This document shows, one piece after another, positions 47,288 to 55,540 of a stretch of DNA of 64,000 bases. Location of the stretch: assembly GCA_011390565.1 (NCBI GenBank), contig JAABSC010000003.1:163579-227578 (forward strand), written 5' to 3'. This DNA is from Thioalkalivibrio paradoxus. GTDB lineage: Bacteria > Pseudomonadota > Gammaproteobacteria > Ectothiorhodospirales > Ectothiorhodospiraceae. The position numbers and the translations under genes are program-made. Positions within the stretch are counted from its first letter, which is position 1. Every line of letters starts with the position of its first letter. Under the pieces are notes generated by a model. The model saw only the letters and a program-made list of their open reading frames with translations, did no database searches and was not told the origin of the DNA.

Positions 47288-47584
47288 ATGTCCCGCGCCG
47301 TCAGCATCCCGACCCGAGTCGTTCGTGGCATCCCCATCTTCCTCGTCCGCTACTTCGGCTGGCTCATGCTGTCCGCACTGGTCACGGTCGGGGGCGGGAC
47401 CGTCATCATGCTATTCAAGGAATGGTCACTCCTCACGATCCTTGCCTCGCAGCTCGTCTGGCCCAGGTTGATGCTCGGCATGCTCATTGCGATCCCCATC
47501 GCCCTGTTCCCCGTAGGCCGTTTCTACTTCATCAGCGCCATCCTCGGTGGCCTCACCTACCACCTGGTGCTCCTGGTCCTGTAG
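47288..47584 (+). CDS. Small inner-membrane protein, hypothetical
   Basis: 98 residues with three hydrophobic stretches (YFGWLMLSALVTVGGGTVIML, LMLGMLIAIPIALFPVGRFYF, and ISAILGGLTYHLVLLVL). I do not recognise the family. It is divergent from the MFS gene and 154 bp ahead of the DUF533 gene. The ATG follows CAGGAACAGG, a moderate ribosome-binding site. Coding bias resembles neighbours. Confidence 0.5.
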   Translation: MSRAVSIPTRVVRGIPIFLVRYFGWLMLSALVTVGGGTVIMLFKEWSLLTILASQLVWPRLMLGMLIAIPIALFPVGRFYFISAILGGLTYHLVLLVL

Positions 47585-47738
47585 TGTCGCTGCGAGACTC
47601 CGACTCAGGTCGCCGGGTCCCGCCCGTGCGAGGTCACACCGTCGTGCGGGCGCATGCACTTTTTAAGCTTCCATCCCCATTGGGACACGCTATGATGGCG
47701 CCTTCAGCAGGCTTGGGCGACCTCGGGAACCATCGAAA

Positions 47739-48623
47739 ATGAGCTTTGGAAACATCATCGGACAGCTGCTCGGACAGGGCCTTTCGGGCCAATCCGATAC
47801 CCAGGCCCGCGTCGGCCAGAGCGCGCAGAGCATCGCGCAGGGCGGCCCGGCCATGGAGCAGATCCTCGGCTCCATGCAGTCCATGCTGGGAGGCGGAGCA
47901 CCGGCGGGAGGCGGCGGCCTGGGCGGCCTGGCCACCGCAGCCAAGAACGCGCTCGGATCCCCGCAGGTAGGGGGCATGTCCGGTGCCCAGCTCGGCGGCC
48001 TCGCCACCACAGCCAAGAACGTGCTCGGATCCCCGCGCGTAGGGGGCATGTCCGGTGCCCAGCTCGGTGGCCTGGGCGCACTCGCCGGAGCCCTGCTCGG
48101 CGGCGGAGGCGACGCCATGAAAGGTGCCGCCGGCGGCGGTGCGATGGCGATTCTGGGCACCCTTGCGTTGAGTGCGCTTCAGAACGCTCGTGCCGGCGGA
48201 TCCGGCATGCCCGGCGCCGGCTTCGCCGCGGGTGCTCCGTCACAACAGGAGATCGCTTCCGTCGCGTCCGAAGAAGGCGAGCGTCTGGTGTTGCGCGCGA
48301 TGATCGCAGCCGCGAAGGCCGACGGCCAGGTGGATCCGACCGAAATGGACCGTATCCTCGGTCAGCTGAAACCGAACGAGGTGAGCGAGAGCGAGCGACG
48401 GTTCGTGCTCGACGAACTGCTCAAGCCGCTGGACGTCGCCGAGATTGCCCGCGCAGTGAACACACCCGCACAGGCGGCGGAGGTCTACGCGGCCTCCCTG
48501 CTGGCGATCGACATCGACACCGACGGCGAGCGCGAGTACCTGCGCAATCTGGCCGCTGCCCTGCGCCTGGACCCCGGCGTCGTCACGTTCCTGCACCAGA
48601 CCACGGGCGCCCCGAAGGTCTGA
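47739..48623 (+). CDS. DUF533/TerB-like protein
   Basis: 294 residues. The N-terminal 180 are glycine/alanine-rich with an internal duplication of 24 residues (see the tandem repeat). The C-terminal 110 residues form a TerB-like helical domain (EEGERLVLRAMIAAAKADGQVDPTEMDRIL then LAIDIDTDGEREYLRNLAAAL) as in E. coli YebE. Acidic DGQVD and DIDTDGE loops may bind metal. A hydrophobic glycine-rich region (MAILGTLALSALQNA) could associate with the membrane. Confidence 0.8.
   Translation: MSFGNIIGQLLGQGLSGQSDTQARVGQSAQSIAQGGPAMEQILGSMQSMLGGGAPAGGGGLGGLATAAKNALGSPQVGGMSGAQLGGLATTAKNVLGSPRVGGMSGAQLGGLGALAGALLGGGGDAMKGAAGGGAMAILGTLALSALQNARAGGSGMPGAGFAAGAPSQQEIASVASEEGERLVLRAMIAAAKADGQVDPTEMDRILGQLKPNEVSESERRFVLDELLKPLDVAEIARAVNTPAQAAEVYAASLLAIDIDTDGEREYLRNLAAALRLDPGVVTFLHQTTGAPKV
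47925..48068 (+). repeat. 72-bp tandem duplication inside the DUF533 gene
   Basis: Two adjacent 72-nt units (47925-47996 and 47997-48068), in frame, encode GLAT(A/T)AKN(A/V)LGSP then VGGMSGAQLG. They differ at only a few positions, so the duplication is recent. It lengthens the glycine-rich linker by 24 residues. Confidence 0.9.
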
Positions 48624-48658
48624 ACCGCCCGGCAGGCCAGCAAGAACCGCATGAAACC

Positions 48659-48725
48659 GGGGTCAGACCCCGGTTTTTGAACGATAAGTATATGAAAAAA
48701 AGGTTAAATATTGGGGTCTGACCCC
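48659..48725. repeat. Palindrome cluster C (short, two cores)
   Basis: Thirteen-base palindromes start at 48659 (central A) and 48713 (central T) and are inverted around a 41-nt AT-rich spacer. It is a reduced member of the 137-bp family. It lies between convergent DUF533 and LOV genes. Confidence 0.85.
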
Positions 48726-48769
48726 AAAGGCTGGGCCGGAAACCCGGGCGACCACGAACCGCTGTCGCG

Positions 48770-49219
48770 CTAGCCGTCTCCCCGCAACTGCGACTGGAGC
48801 CGAGCCACCTCCTGCTGCACTTCCACCAGTTCGGTCACGTCGTACTGGATACCGAGATAGTAGATCAGGCGCCCCGAAGCATCGCGCAGCGGCTGGATCG
48901 ACAGGCGGTTGTGGAAGAGCGAGCCATCCTTGCGGTAATTGCGCAGCGTCACCTCGGTCGGTCGGTGCTCCCGCAGCGCCTCCCGAATCGTGTCCAGCCC
49001 GGGCTGGTCCCGATCCTCACCCTGGAGGAACCGGCAGTTGCGACCCAGAATCTCCTCCTGGGTATACCCGGTGATGCGTTCGAACACCGAGTTCGCATAG
49101 ACGATGGGATTGTCCGCAACATCGGGGTCCGACAGCGTGACCCCGTTCACGCAGGTATCCAGAATCTGGGTCAGTACGGAGGGGATGATCCCGGTATCTT
49201 TCTCGGCGGTGAACAGCAT
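48770..49219 (-). CDS. Short LOV-domain blue-light photoreceptor
   Basis: 149 residues: one PAS/LOV domain with short helical ends. The flavin-adduct motif GRNCRFLQG is perfect, so C62 would bond FMN on blue-light excitation. N61, R63, Q66 and the later N94, N104 and Q125 also match known flavin contacts ([24 protein letters not shown]). No output domain is attached, as in Pseudomonas short LOV proteins. The C-terminal [15 protein letters not shown] is a likely coiled-coil dimer helix. It lies downstream of SRPBCC and HIT genes. Confidence 0.88.
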   Translation of the reverse strand: MLFTAEKDTGIIPSVLTQILDTCVNGVTLSDPDVADNPIVYANSVFERITGYTQEEILGRNCRFLQGEDRDQPGLDTIREALREHRPTEVTLRNYRKDGSLFHNRLSIQPLRDASGRLIYYLGIQYDVTELVEVQQEVARLQSQLRGDG

Positions 49220-49267
49220 GCTCTTCTCCGAACAGTGGGTCCGCGGCGGGCGCCACGGGACACGCGG

Positions 49268-49711
49268 CTACGCGATTTCCTTCTCGATCAGCACCTTCAG
49301 GTTCCGCACCACTCGCTCGGTACCATCCTGAACGGCCAGACGAATGAGCTTCTCGAACGGTCGCAGTGCGAACCCGAGGCGGGCGAGTTCGAAGCTGAAG
49401 GCGAGCCCAGTATCGTCACCCTGCTCCACGAACCGGTATTCGATCGCGTACGGGTCGCGCAGGCCGCGAAAACACACGCGCCGCTGGGGCTCCAGAACCA
49501 CAACACGAAAATCGGTCTCCGTGCGTCGACCCTGGTCGATTCGCACCTGGCTGGCGGTCCAGCCGGGGCAGAGCGGCCCCTCGGTCAGCGGTTGCAGGCT
49601 CTGAACCTCCGGAGACCAGCGCGGGTAATTCCGCACGAACTCGTCGACCACAAACGTGTACACCGCCGGAAGGGGGCAGCGGATCAGCGTTCTGGACTCG
49701 GCCTTGACCAT
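49268..49711 (-). CDS. SRPBCC-family protein
   Basis: 147 residues resembling polyketide-cyclase/START-like proteins with a hydrophobic ligand cavity. Typical segments are [31 protein letters not shown] and a C-terminal long helix ([14 protein letters not shown]). The function is unknown. It ends 49 bp before the LOV gene on the same strand. The start chosen, [10 protein letters not shown], fits the family. The open frame extends 25 codons upstream. Confidence 0.75.
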   Translation of the reverse strand: MVKAESRTLIRCPLPAVYTFVVDEFVRNYPRWSPEVQSLQPLTEGPLCPGWTASQVRIDQGRRTETDFRVVVLEPQRRVCFRGLRDPYAIEYRFVEQGDDTGLAFSFELARLGFALRPFEKLIRLAVQDGTERVVRNLKVLIEKEIA

Positions 49712-49819
49712 GCCTTTATCAATACCCCAGACAGCGAACTCATGCCAGTGGAACTGACCGGATCCTGCGCCGCGGGCGCGCCCCACCCGGCATTCGCTGG
49801 AGCCGGCATGATCGCGCGC

Positions 49820-50230
49820 TCAGGGTTCGAGGCTGAGCTCGGCGCGCAAGTGAGCGATTCTGGACGCCTGCTCCCCGGGCTCGTAGGCTTCCGGGACACC
49901 GTGTCCCCAGACCGGTCCCGGCCAGGCCGGATCCCCCGCTCGCCGGCCCACCACGTGCCAATGCAGCTGTGGCACCAGGTTCCCGAGGCTCGCGAGGTTG
50001 GTCTTCTCCACGTCCGGCAGGGCGGCCACCACGCGAGCACAATCGGCAAGCACGGCATCCACCGCCGCGCGCTGATCGGGCGCCAGCTCCCACCACTCGC
50101 GGAAAGCGCCCATGGCCGGAATCACCAGCAGCCACGGATAGCGGGCATCCCGGAAAAGCCGAACGAGACACCCATCCCGCGTTCCCACCGGCACGCTGTC
50201 GGCCTTCAACCGTTCATCCAAACCAAACAC
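49820..50230 (-). CDS. HIT-family (histidine-triad) protein
   Basis: 136 residues. The nucleotide-phosphate-binding motif is QLHWHVVGR, with the first triad position Gln, so it reads as a HIT relative with altered triad. [15 protein letters not shown] opens the fold. GTG start after AGAGGGGG. It may act on dinucleoside polyphosphates or adenylated molecules. It could be the first gene of a HIT-SRPBCC-LOV unit. Confidence 0.8.
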   Translation of the reverse strand: MFGLDERLKADSVPVGTRDGCLVRLFRDARYPWLLVIPAMGAFREWWELAPDQRAAVDAVLADCARVVAALPDVEKTNLASLGNLVPQLHWHVVGRRAGDPAWPGPVWGHGVPEAYEPGEQASRIAHLRAELSLEP

Positions 50231-50398
50231 GGTACCCCCTCTGCAGAACGATGGCTTTCAGGTGCAAGAATACCCACCAGGCGCCATCCTCGTGACCCTC
50301 GCGGATTACGACCCCGACGGGAGGACCCGAATGGACGGAGCCCTGATCATCCACATCGACCGCAAGACGCGATACCCTGCCCCCGGATCGTGACCCCC

Positions 50399-50950
50399 AT
50401 GCCACCGGACATTCCCGTCATGCCCGAACTGCGCGTTCTCTGCAGCCGTTTTCCACGCCCCGGGCGCCTGGAGCAGATCCTGCTACGCGCCGAGAAGCGC
50501 GGGGATGTCAAAGCCGTGAGCGAGACCGTCGCCATCGCCGGTCAGGGACTTCGCGGGGATCATCTGGCAGCCGCGAAGGCGCGCCAGAACCACTCCGGCA
50601 AACGCCAGATCACGCTGATCCAGGCCGAGCACCTGCCAGTGATCGCGGCGCTCGCCGGTCAGGAGAACGTGGACCCGGCCGCGCTCCGGCGCAACCTGCT
50701 GATCTCCGGACTCAACCTGCTCGCGGCACGGTCACTGTTTGCTGACTACCCGCTCGTACTCCGCATCGGTGATGATGTCCAGCTTGAGATCACGGGTCCG
50801 TGCGAACCCTGCTCGCGCATGGAGACCACACTCGGGCCCGGCGGCTACAACGCGATGCGCGGCCACGGAGGCGTGACCGCACGGGTGCTCACTGGCGGCC
50901 CCCTTCGCATTGGTGACATGGTCACCGTCCTCCCCCGCAGCCCTGCATAG
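50399..50950 (+). CDS. MOSC-domain protein
   Basis: 183 residues. The MOSC (molybdenum cofactor sulfurase C-terminal) fold is seen in [36 protein letters not shown]-type segments and the conserved [32 protein letters not shown] with the key Cys. Such proteins handle Mo-cofactor sulfur or reduce N-hydroxylated bases. An alternative start is MPELRVLC, 7 codons later. It is divergent from the HIT gene. Confidence 0.85.
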   Translation: MPPDIPVMPELRVLCSRFPRPGRLEQILLRAEKRGDVKAVSETVAIAGQGLRGDHLAAAKARQNHSGKRQITLIQAEHLPVIAALAGQENVDPAALRRNLLISGLNLLAARSLFADYPLVLRIGDDVQLEITGPCEPCSRMETTLGPGGYNAMRGHGGVTARVLTGGPLRIGDMVTVLPRSPA

Positions 50951-51488
50951 CGAGCGCTTGGGCTGGGGGGAAGCCGAGACCGCTCCGCGGTCGCTCAGGA
51001 TCCTTCGAGGACACTTCCAAGCAGCGTCTCGAAGGCCGGCTCGGCACGTTCCACGGCCCGCTCCAGGCTTGGATGCGGCTGCAGCGTGGTCGGGTGTGGA
51101 TGAGACCGAAATCGAGCGGGTCATCGGAATCGCGTTCGAGGCAGGCTCGCGCCAACTCGGCGGGAATCCCGATGAAACGCAGCTGTGCGGGTTCCGGCAC
51201 AGCGCACCAGGGCGCCACATCCGGGGCAACGGCCACGTAATCCATCGGCCGGGTTTGTCCGGAGAAGCGCCCGGCACCGAGATTGCAGGTATAGCGGAAC
51301 GGGCGGCCGACGGATTCGGATTGGCTGAGCACGAGATCGCTCACCGCCGGGGTCTCGAAACTTCCGGGGGGCTGCGAGCTCTCCAGCATCGCGATCGGCC
51401 CGTCGACGGCCTCACGTGCCTCCCGCAGACGCGGCACTCGGGGCCCGCGGACGTAGGACCTCAGAATGTTGGAATGTCGCTGCGACAT
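50922..51488 (-). pseudogene. AraC-type regulator remnant (N-terminal sensor part only)
   Basis: From MSQRHSNIL the frame reads as an AraC-family N-terminal cupin (LVLSQSESVGRPFRYTCNLGAGRF, DYVAVAPDVAPWC, LRFIGIPAELARACLE) for about 130 residues. After DPLDFGLIHTRP the sequence turns into non-coding-like residues and no helix-turn-helix follows. In another frame a plausible helical tail ends LLGSVLEGS. So the gene is truncated and probably frameshifted. A GGAG lies 8 bases ahead of the start. Confidence 0.5.
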
Positions 51489-51640
51489 CGTCATCACTCC
51501 GTAGGACGTATATAGGGCATCTGGTTCGAGGCGTCGAAGAACCCCCGCGGGGTGGAACCGGGCGGACCCCTCTGTGCGCGTTGCGTACAATAGCGGTCAG
51601 GGCTCACATTCCAGCATGGCGTGCCGCGAAGGCTTGAACA

Positions 51641-51877
51641 GTGACGCCTGACCCGATCCACTCCACCCACGGCCCGGGCCTGCACGACCCGCCGCTGGTG
51701 GGTGCGCGGATCATGATCGGCGCCCGGATCGCCTGCGGCGTGTACTCGACACGCGGCAAGGGCGCGGGGGATCCGATCCGTGTCACCGCCGGCAACTTCC
51801 TGCTGACCCTCCCGATGGCCGCCGTGCTCGGCGGCATCGGACCGGTGATTCTGGAACGCCAGCGGCGACGCCACTGA
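51641..51877 (+). CDS. Possible small membrane protein, hypothetical
   Basis: 78 residues from a GTG start. A hydrophobic C-terminal helix (NFLLTLPMAAVLGGIGPVIL) precedes a basic end (ERQRRRH). No family recognised and the ribosome-binding site is weak. Coding is uncertain. Confidence 0.3.
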   Translation: MTPDPIHSTHGPGLHDPPLVGARIMIGARIACGVYSTRGKGAGDPIRVTAGNFLLTLPMAAVLGGIGPVILERQRRRH

Positions 51878-52026
51878 GCCCGGATTCCGGGGTCGGCGGT
51901 ACCATCGCCGACTCGATCACGGCCCTGCGCTTCGCTGCCAGCGACACTTTTTGACATGCCTGAGAAAATCACTCCCCATGGATCCGATTCCGAAGGACTT
52001 GCCACGACGGCGCGAGGACGTATGAC

Positions 52027-52299
52027 ATGAGCACTCTTCCCCACGAACGACTCCGGGTACATTTCTACCCGTCGCTCCAGGGCTGGCGTTCCAGGGCGGC
52101 CGACGTGCCCTGTCTCTGGTTCGACGACGAGGACGACGCGAGGCTGTGCGTGCGCACGCATGACCTGGAGCGTCACCAGCTCGCCGTCCTGATCCGCGGG
52201 GAGGAGGTCATCGGCTTCTTCATTCGGCCACCCGACGACCCGACCCTGATGCGCCAGGAACGGGTCGAGATCCCGACCCCACCTCGTCCGGACCACTGA
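52027..52299 (+). CDS. Small soluble hypothetical protein
   Basis: 90 residues with an acidic middle (WFDDEDDARLCV) and two beta-like stretches (LRVHFYPSLQGW, HQLAVLIRGEEVIGFFI). An AGGACG site lies 8 bases ahead of the ATG. No family recognised. It is 20 bp before the AbrB-type gene, so cotranscription is likely. Confidence 0.5.
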   Translation: MSTLPHERLRVHFYPSLQGWRSRAADVPCLWFDDEDDARLCVRTHDLERHQLAVLIRGEEVIGFFIRPPDDPTLMRQERVEIPTPPRPDH

Positions 52300-52319
52300 A
52301 CCCAACGACAGGCACACGG

Positions 52320-53447
52320 ATGTCCAGAACGCCTTTCTTCGGCCCATTGCCAGCCCTCACCGATGACGTTGGCCAACCGGTGCGGCCAACGTTCGCGCGG
52401 ACCGCTGCCGGGCTCGGCATCGGCATCGTCGGCGGGGCCCTGTTCGCATGGGCAGGGGCTCCGCTCGCGTGGATGCTGGGCGCGCTGATCAGCGTCACCG
52501 CCGCCAGTCTGGCCGGCGCCCGCGTGGCGATCCCATCGCCGCTGCGCACGGTGATGGTCGCGGTGCTCGGCGTGATGCTGGGCTCCGCATTCACGCCCGA
52601 GATCGCCGGTCACATCGCCGCCTGGAGCGGTGCAGTGCTGGTGCTGCTCGGTTTTCTGGTGGTGACCATGGCGCTGGCGGTGGCGTTCTTTCGCTTCGGC
52701 GTGGGCATGGATCGGGCCACCGCCTACTTTTCCGGGGCGCCGGGCGGCATTACCGAGATGGCGCTGGCGGGCGAGAGTCATGGCGCCGACAGCCGCGTCA
52801 TCACCCTGATGCACGCCACCCGGATTCTCGTCATCGTCGCCGTGATCCCGTTCTATTTCCGCGTGGTCGGCGGCATCGATGTCCCCACCCTGCCGCCCGA
52901 CGCGGCCAGCCTGTTCGACACACCCGTGTTCGACGGGGTCCTGATGGCTGGCTGCGCGGTGCTCGGCTACCCGCTCGCGCGGCTACTGCGGTTGCCGGCC
53001 GCGGCGCTGATCGGCCCGATGCTGCTCAGCGCCGGCGTGCACATGGCCGGCTGGACCGCCGCCTCGCCCCCGTTCGAGCTGCTGGCCGCCGCCCAGGTGG
53101 TGGTCGGAGCGGCACTCGGAGCGCGCTTCGCCGGCGTGACGCTGCGCCGCGTCTGGCCGTACCTGCTGATCGGCGCGGGCTCGGCCGTGATCATGATGGC
53201 CGTATCCTGGCTGGCCGCGATCCTGTTCGCGGAACGGGTCGGTGTCGATCCCATGGGACTGCTGCTGGCCCTGGTGCCCGGCGGGCTCGTGGAAATGGGC
53301 CTGATCGCCCTGTCGCTCGGCATCGATACCGCCATGGTCTCGACCCTGCACGTACTGCGCATCGCCCTGATCATGCTCGCCGCCCCGCTCGCCTTCATCC
53401 TCCTGGACCGCCACCTCCTCCGCCACAGGCCCCCCAACCGCCCCTAA
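52320..53447 (+). CDS. AbrB-family integral membrane protein
   Basis: 375 residues with ten or so hydrophobic helices in two similar halves, the AbrB duplication typical of the family sometimes called ammonia monooxygenase-like. Each half contains a loop of the type FFSGAPGGITEMA (here YFSGAPGGITEMALAGE) and LALVPGGLVEMGLIAL. Thought to be a transporter or regulator of transport; the substrate is unknown. Its end abuts palindrome element D. Confidence 0.85.
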   Translation: MSRTPFFGPLPALTDDVGQPVRPTFARTAAGLGIGIVGGALFAWAGAPLAWMLGALISVTAASLAGARVAIPSPLRTVMVAVLGVMLGSAFTPEIAGHIAAWSGAVLVLLGFLVVTMALAVAFFRFGVGMDRATAYFSGAPGGITEMALAGESHGADSRVITLMHATRILVIVAVIPFYFRVVGGIDVPTLPPDAASLFDTPVFDGVLMAGCAVLGYPLARLLRLPAAALIGPMLLSAGVHMAGWTAASPPFELLAAAQVVVGAALGARFAGVTLRRVWPYLLIGAGSAVIMMAVSWLAAILFAERVGVDPMGLLLALVPGGLVEMGLIALSLGIDTAMVSTLHVLRIALIMLAAPLAFILLDRHLLRHRPPNRP

Positions 53448-53450
53448 ACC

Positions 53451-53587
53451 GGGGTCAGACCCCACCCAAAACCGGGGTCAGACCCCATCATCTGGCGCAC
53501 CCAGGAAACGCGTGAACGCCAATCGAAACAAAGGGTTCCATGCGCTAAACCGGGGTCAGACCCCAGCCGAAAATGGGGTCTGACCCC
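53451..53587. repeat. Palindrome element D, 137 bp
   Basis: Cores start at 53451, 53474, 53552 and 53575 (spacing 23-78-23), central bases A, A, A, T, same orientation as element B. The 65-nt spacer (53487-53551) is GC-richer than that of B, with GGCG/CGCC arms. It fills most of the gap between convergent AbrB and hydrolase genes. Confidence 0.9.
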
Positions 53588-53612
53588 GGTTTAGGGGGAC
53601 TGCTGCGTGATT

Positions 53613-54437
53613 TTAGTCGTCGTCCTTGGGAAAGAGCGGATCAAGGAAGGATCGGAGCCCCTGCAGATAGGTCGTGCGGCTGCGCAGAAACGCGTCGTTG
53701 TGGCCGCCGCGGAGTTCCAGCAGGGGCGCGCCGGCTGCGTCGGCGATCCTGCGGCCGTGCTCGAACGGTACGATCTCATCGTCGCGGCTATGCACCACCA
53801 GGAGGGGTGCGTCGATCGCGGAAACCCGGCCAAGCACCTCGAATTCGTGACGAATCAGACGTCGAACCGGGAGCCAGGGATACACCTCTGCGCCGAGATC
53901 GCCGGCGCTGGTGAACGGGGACTCCAGGATCACCGCGCCGGGGGTGTACCGCTCCGCCAGTTCCGCCGCGACCGCGGCGCCGAGCGAGCGCCCGAAGAGG
54001 ACCAGCTGCGACGCCGCGACACCTCGATCCTCGCGCAGGTAACGCCATGCCGCGTCTGCATCCCGGCGGATTCCGGCTTCACCGGGTCGGCCCTCGCTGC
54101 GGCCATAGCCACGGTAGCTGACGATGAATACCGACAGGCCGAGTTCATGAAAGACCCGTAGCGAGTCGATGCGATGGGAGACGTTCCCGCCGTTGCCGTG
54201 GAAAAACAGGAGGGTCGCCCGCGGTCGGGGGGCTGGAACGAACCATCCGTGCAGCCGCACGCCATCCTCCGTGACCAGCTCGACATCCTCGTAGGCCAGG
54301 CCATGACGGTCGGGCGCCGTGACCAGACTCGACGTCGGAAAGAAAAAGAGGCGATCCTGCGTGAAGTACAGGTAGGCGACGAACAGGGCATAGCCCGCAG
54401 CACCCACCAACAGCAGCTGGAAAAGATTCCGTGCCAT
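53613..54437 (-). CDS. Membrane-anchored alpha/beta hydrolase
   Basis: 274 residues. An N-terminal membrane helix (LFQLLLVGAAGYALFVAYLYF) is followed by a BEM46-like hydrolase core: FFHGNGGNVSHR oxyanion region, VSYRGYGRSEG, nucleophile elbow GRSLG, Asp in HSRDDEIVPFEHG and His in RGGHNDAF. The full catalytic triad is present. The substrate is unknown. The start MARNLFQLL was chosen over 29 further upstream codons. Confidence 0.88.
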   Translation of the reverse strand: MARNLFQLLLVGAAGYALFVAYLYFTQDRLFFFPTSSLVTAPDRHGLAYEDVELVTEDGVRLHGWFVPAPRPRATLLFFHGNGGNVSHRIDSLRVFHELGLSVFIVSYRGYGRSEGRPGEAGIRRDADAAWRYLREDRGVAASQLVLFGRSLGAAVAAELAERYTPGAVILESPFTSAGDLGAEVYPWLPVRRLIRHEFEVLGRVSAIDAPLLVVHSRDDEIVPFEHGRRIADAAGAPLLELRGGHNDAFLRSRTTYLQGLRSFLDPLFPKDDD

Positions 54438-54556
54438 GTGTGTTTTCCCGATACCCGGGGACCACCGCGGTCGTTCCCGGCAACACCCCTTCAGGCTACC
54501 GCCTCCCGCCGTGCATTCCAACAACCATACCCGGCTCCAAACCGCATTCCCAAACC

Positions 54557-54693
54557 GGGGTCAGACCCCATTTTTCGGCGGGGTCTGACCCCGGTTCGAC
54601 GCCCCTATCCAATTGTTATATAGGGATTTTAAACAGTCCGAATGTGCTTGAATCCATGGGGTCTGACCCCGGTTTAGGGTGGGGTCTGACCCC
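54557..54693. repeat. Palindrome element E, 137 bp (inverted orientation)
   Basis: Cores start at 54557, 54580, 54658 and 54681, with central bases A, T, T, T, the reverse complement of the B/D pattern. The 65-nt spacer (54593-54657) shares blocks TATCCAATTGTT and ATGTGCTTG with element F. It lies in the 397-bp divergent gap between the hydrolase and the gene at 54835. The rest of that gap shows nothing else. Confidence 0.9.
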
Positions 54694-54834
54694 GGTTTTC
54701 GGGTTCATCGTGTAGACTCTGGGCCCTTGTTTCGGAACGTCCTTGCGGCAACGGTTTCCCATGAACGAACGTAGAGCACGCGAACTTCAGCCCGTCGCAC
54801 GCCCGGAGAGCCTTGAGATCCACAGGGGGCATTC

Positions 54835-55359
54835 GTGAGCGCAATACCCGAGGCATACTGGGCGATGCTCGCGCCGCTGGTCGATCGGGCGCGGGTCCTG
54901 CTCGAGGAAGGCGAGAGCCTGCGCCCCATCGCGTTCGTCGGGTCGACCGCGCAGGGATCGATCAGCGTGGTTGTGCTCAACACCGCCGGTGGAGACGTCC
55001 AGAACGCGTCCGCCGAGCAGGTGCGGCGTGCCGCCTACCGGGAAGGCGCGGACTTCGTCTTCACCATCATGGAAGCCTGGGGGCTGCCGCCGGACAAGGC
55101 GGGCAAGTACAAGGCCATCCTCGAGCAATACGGATCGATCGAGGCGTCGCCCTACGCCGTCGATGTCGTCTCATTCGCGCTGGAAACCCGCGAGGGCTCC
55201 TGGGTCGCGCAGGTCGAGGTGAAGCCGAAGGGGATCTCCAAGCGGAAGAAGACCTTCGACGAACCGCGCTTTCACCTCTTCTCCGAGTCCACCGAAGGGT
55301 TCGCCGCACTGTTGCCACCACCGGTGGAACCCAGCCAGGGCAGCGGCGCACTGCACTGA
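54835..55359 (+). CDS. Hypothetical protein flanked by two related repeat elements
   Basis: 174 residues, GTG start after CAGGGGG. Soluble, with FVGSTAQGSISVVVLNTAGGDVQNAS near the start, a helical middle (GLPPDKAGKYKAILEQYGSIEAS), and a basic KPKGISKRKKTFD stretch. No motif or family recognised. It lies between palindrome elements E and F, so it may have been brought in or repeatedly rearranged with them. Confidence 0.55.
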   Translation: MSAIPEAYWAMLAPLVDRARVLLEEGESLRPIAFVGSTAQGSISVVVLNTAGGDVQNASAEQVRRAAYREGADFVFTIMEAWGLPPDKAGKYKAILEQYGSIEASPYAVDVVSFALETREGSWVAQVEVKPKGISKRKKTFDEPRFHLFSESTEGFAALLPPPVEPSQGSGALH

Positions 55360-55400
55360 TCCCCGTGCCGGCCGACGAACCCAAAACCGCGGTCCAAACC

Positions 55401-55537
55401 GGGGTCTGACCCCATTTTTCGGTGGGGTCTGACCCCGGTTTCATATCCATATCCAATTGTTTTGGTTGTATTTATCCACGTCCTGATGTGCTTGGACCGA
55501 TGGGGTCTGACCCCGGTTTTGGGTGGGGTCTGACCCC
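55401..55537. repeat. Palindrome element F, 137 bp
   Basis: Cores start at 55401, 55424, 55502 and 55525 (23-78-23), all with central T. The spacer is related to that of element E over much of its 65 nt. It ends 3 bp before the dinB stop codon, between convergent genes. Confidence 0.9.
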
Positions 55538-55540
55538 GGT

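Noticed and set aside
48911..50398. Long plus-strand open frame extending into the MOSC gene
   Set aside because: It is the antisense of LOV, SRPBCC and HIT genes. Only the last 183 codons show MOSC motifs.
40803..55537. The regular palindrome spacing could be read as a CRISPR array
   Set aside because: Cores are only 13 bp and palindromic, occur in groups of two to six with fixed 10-nt or 65-nt gaps, and no cas genes are present.
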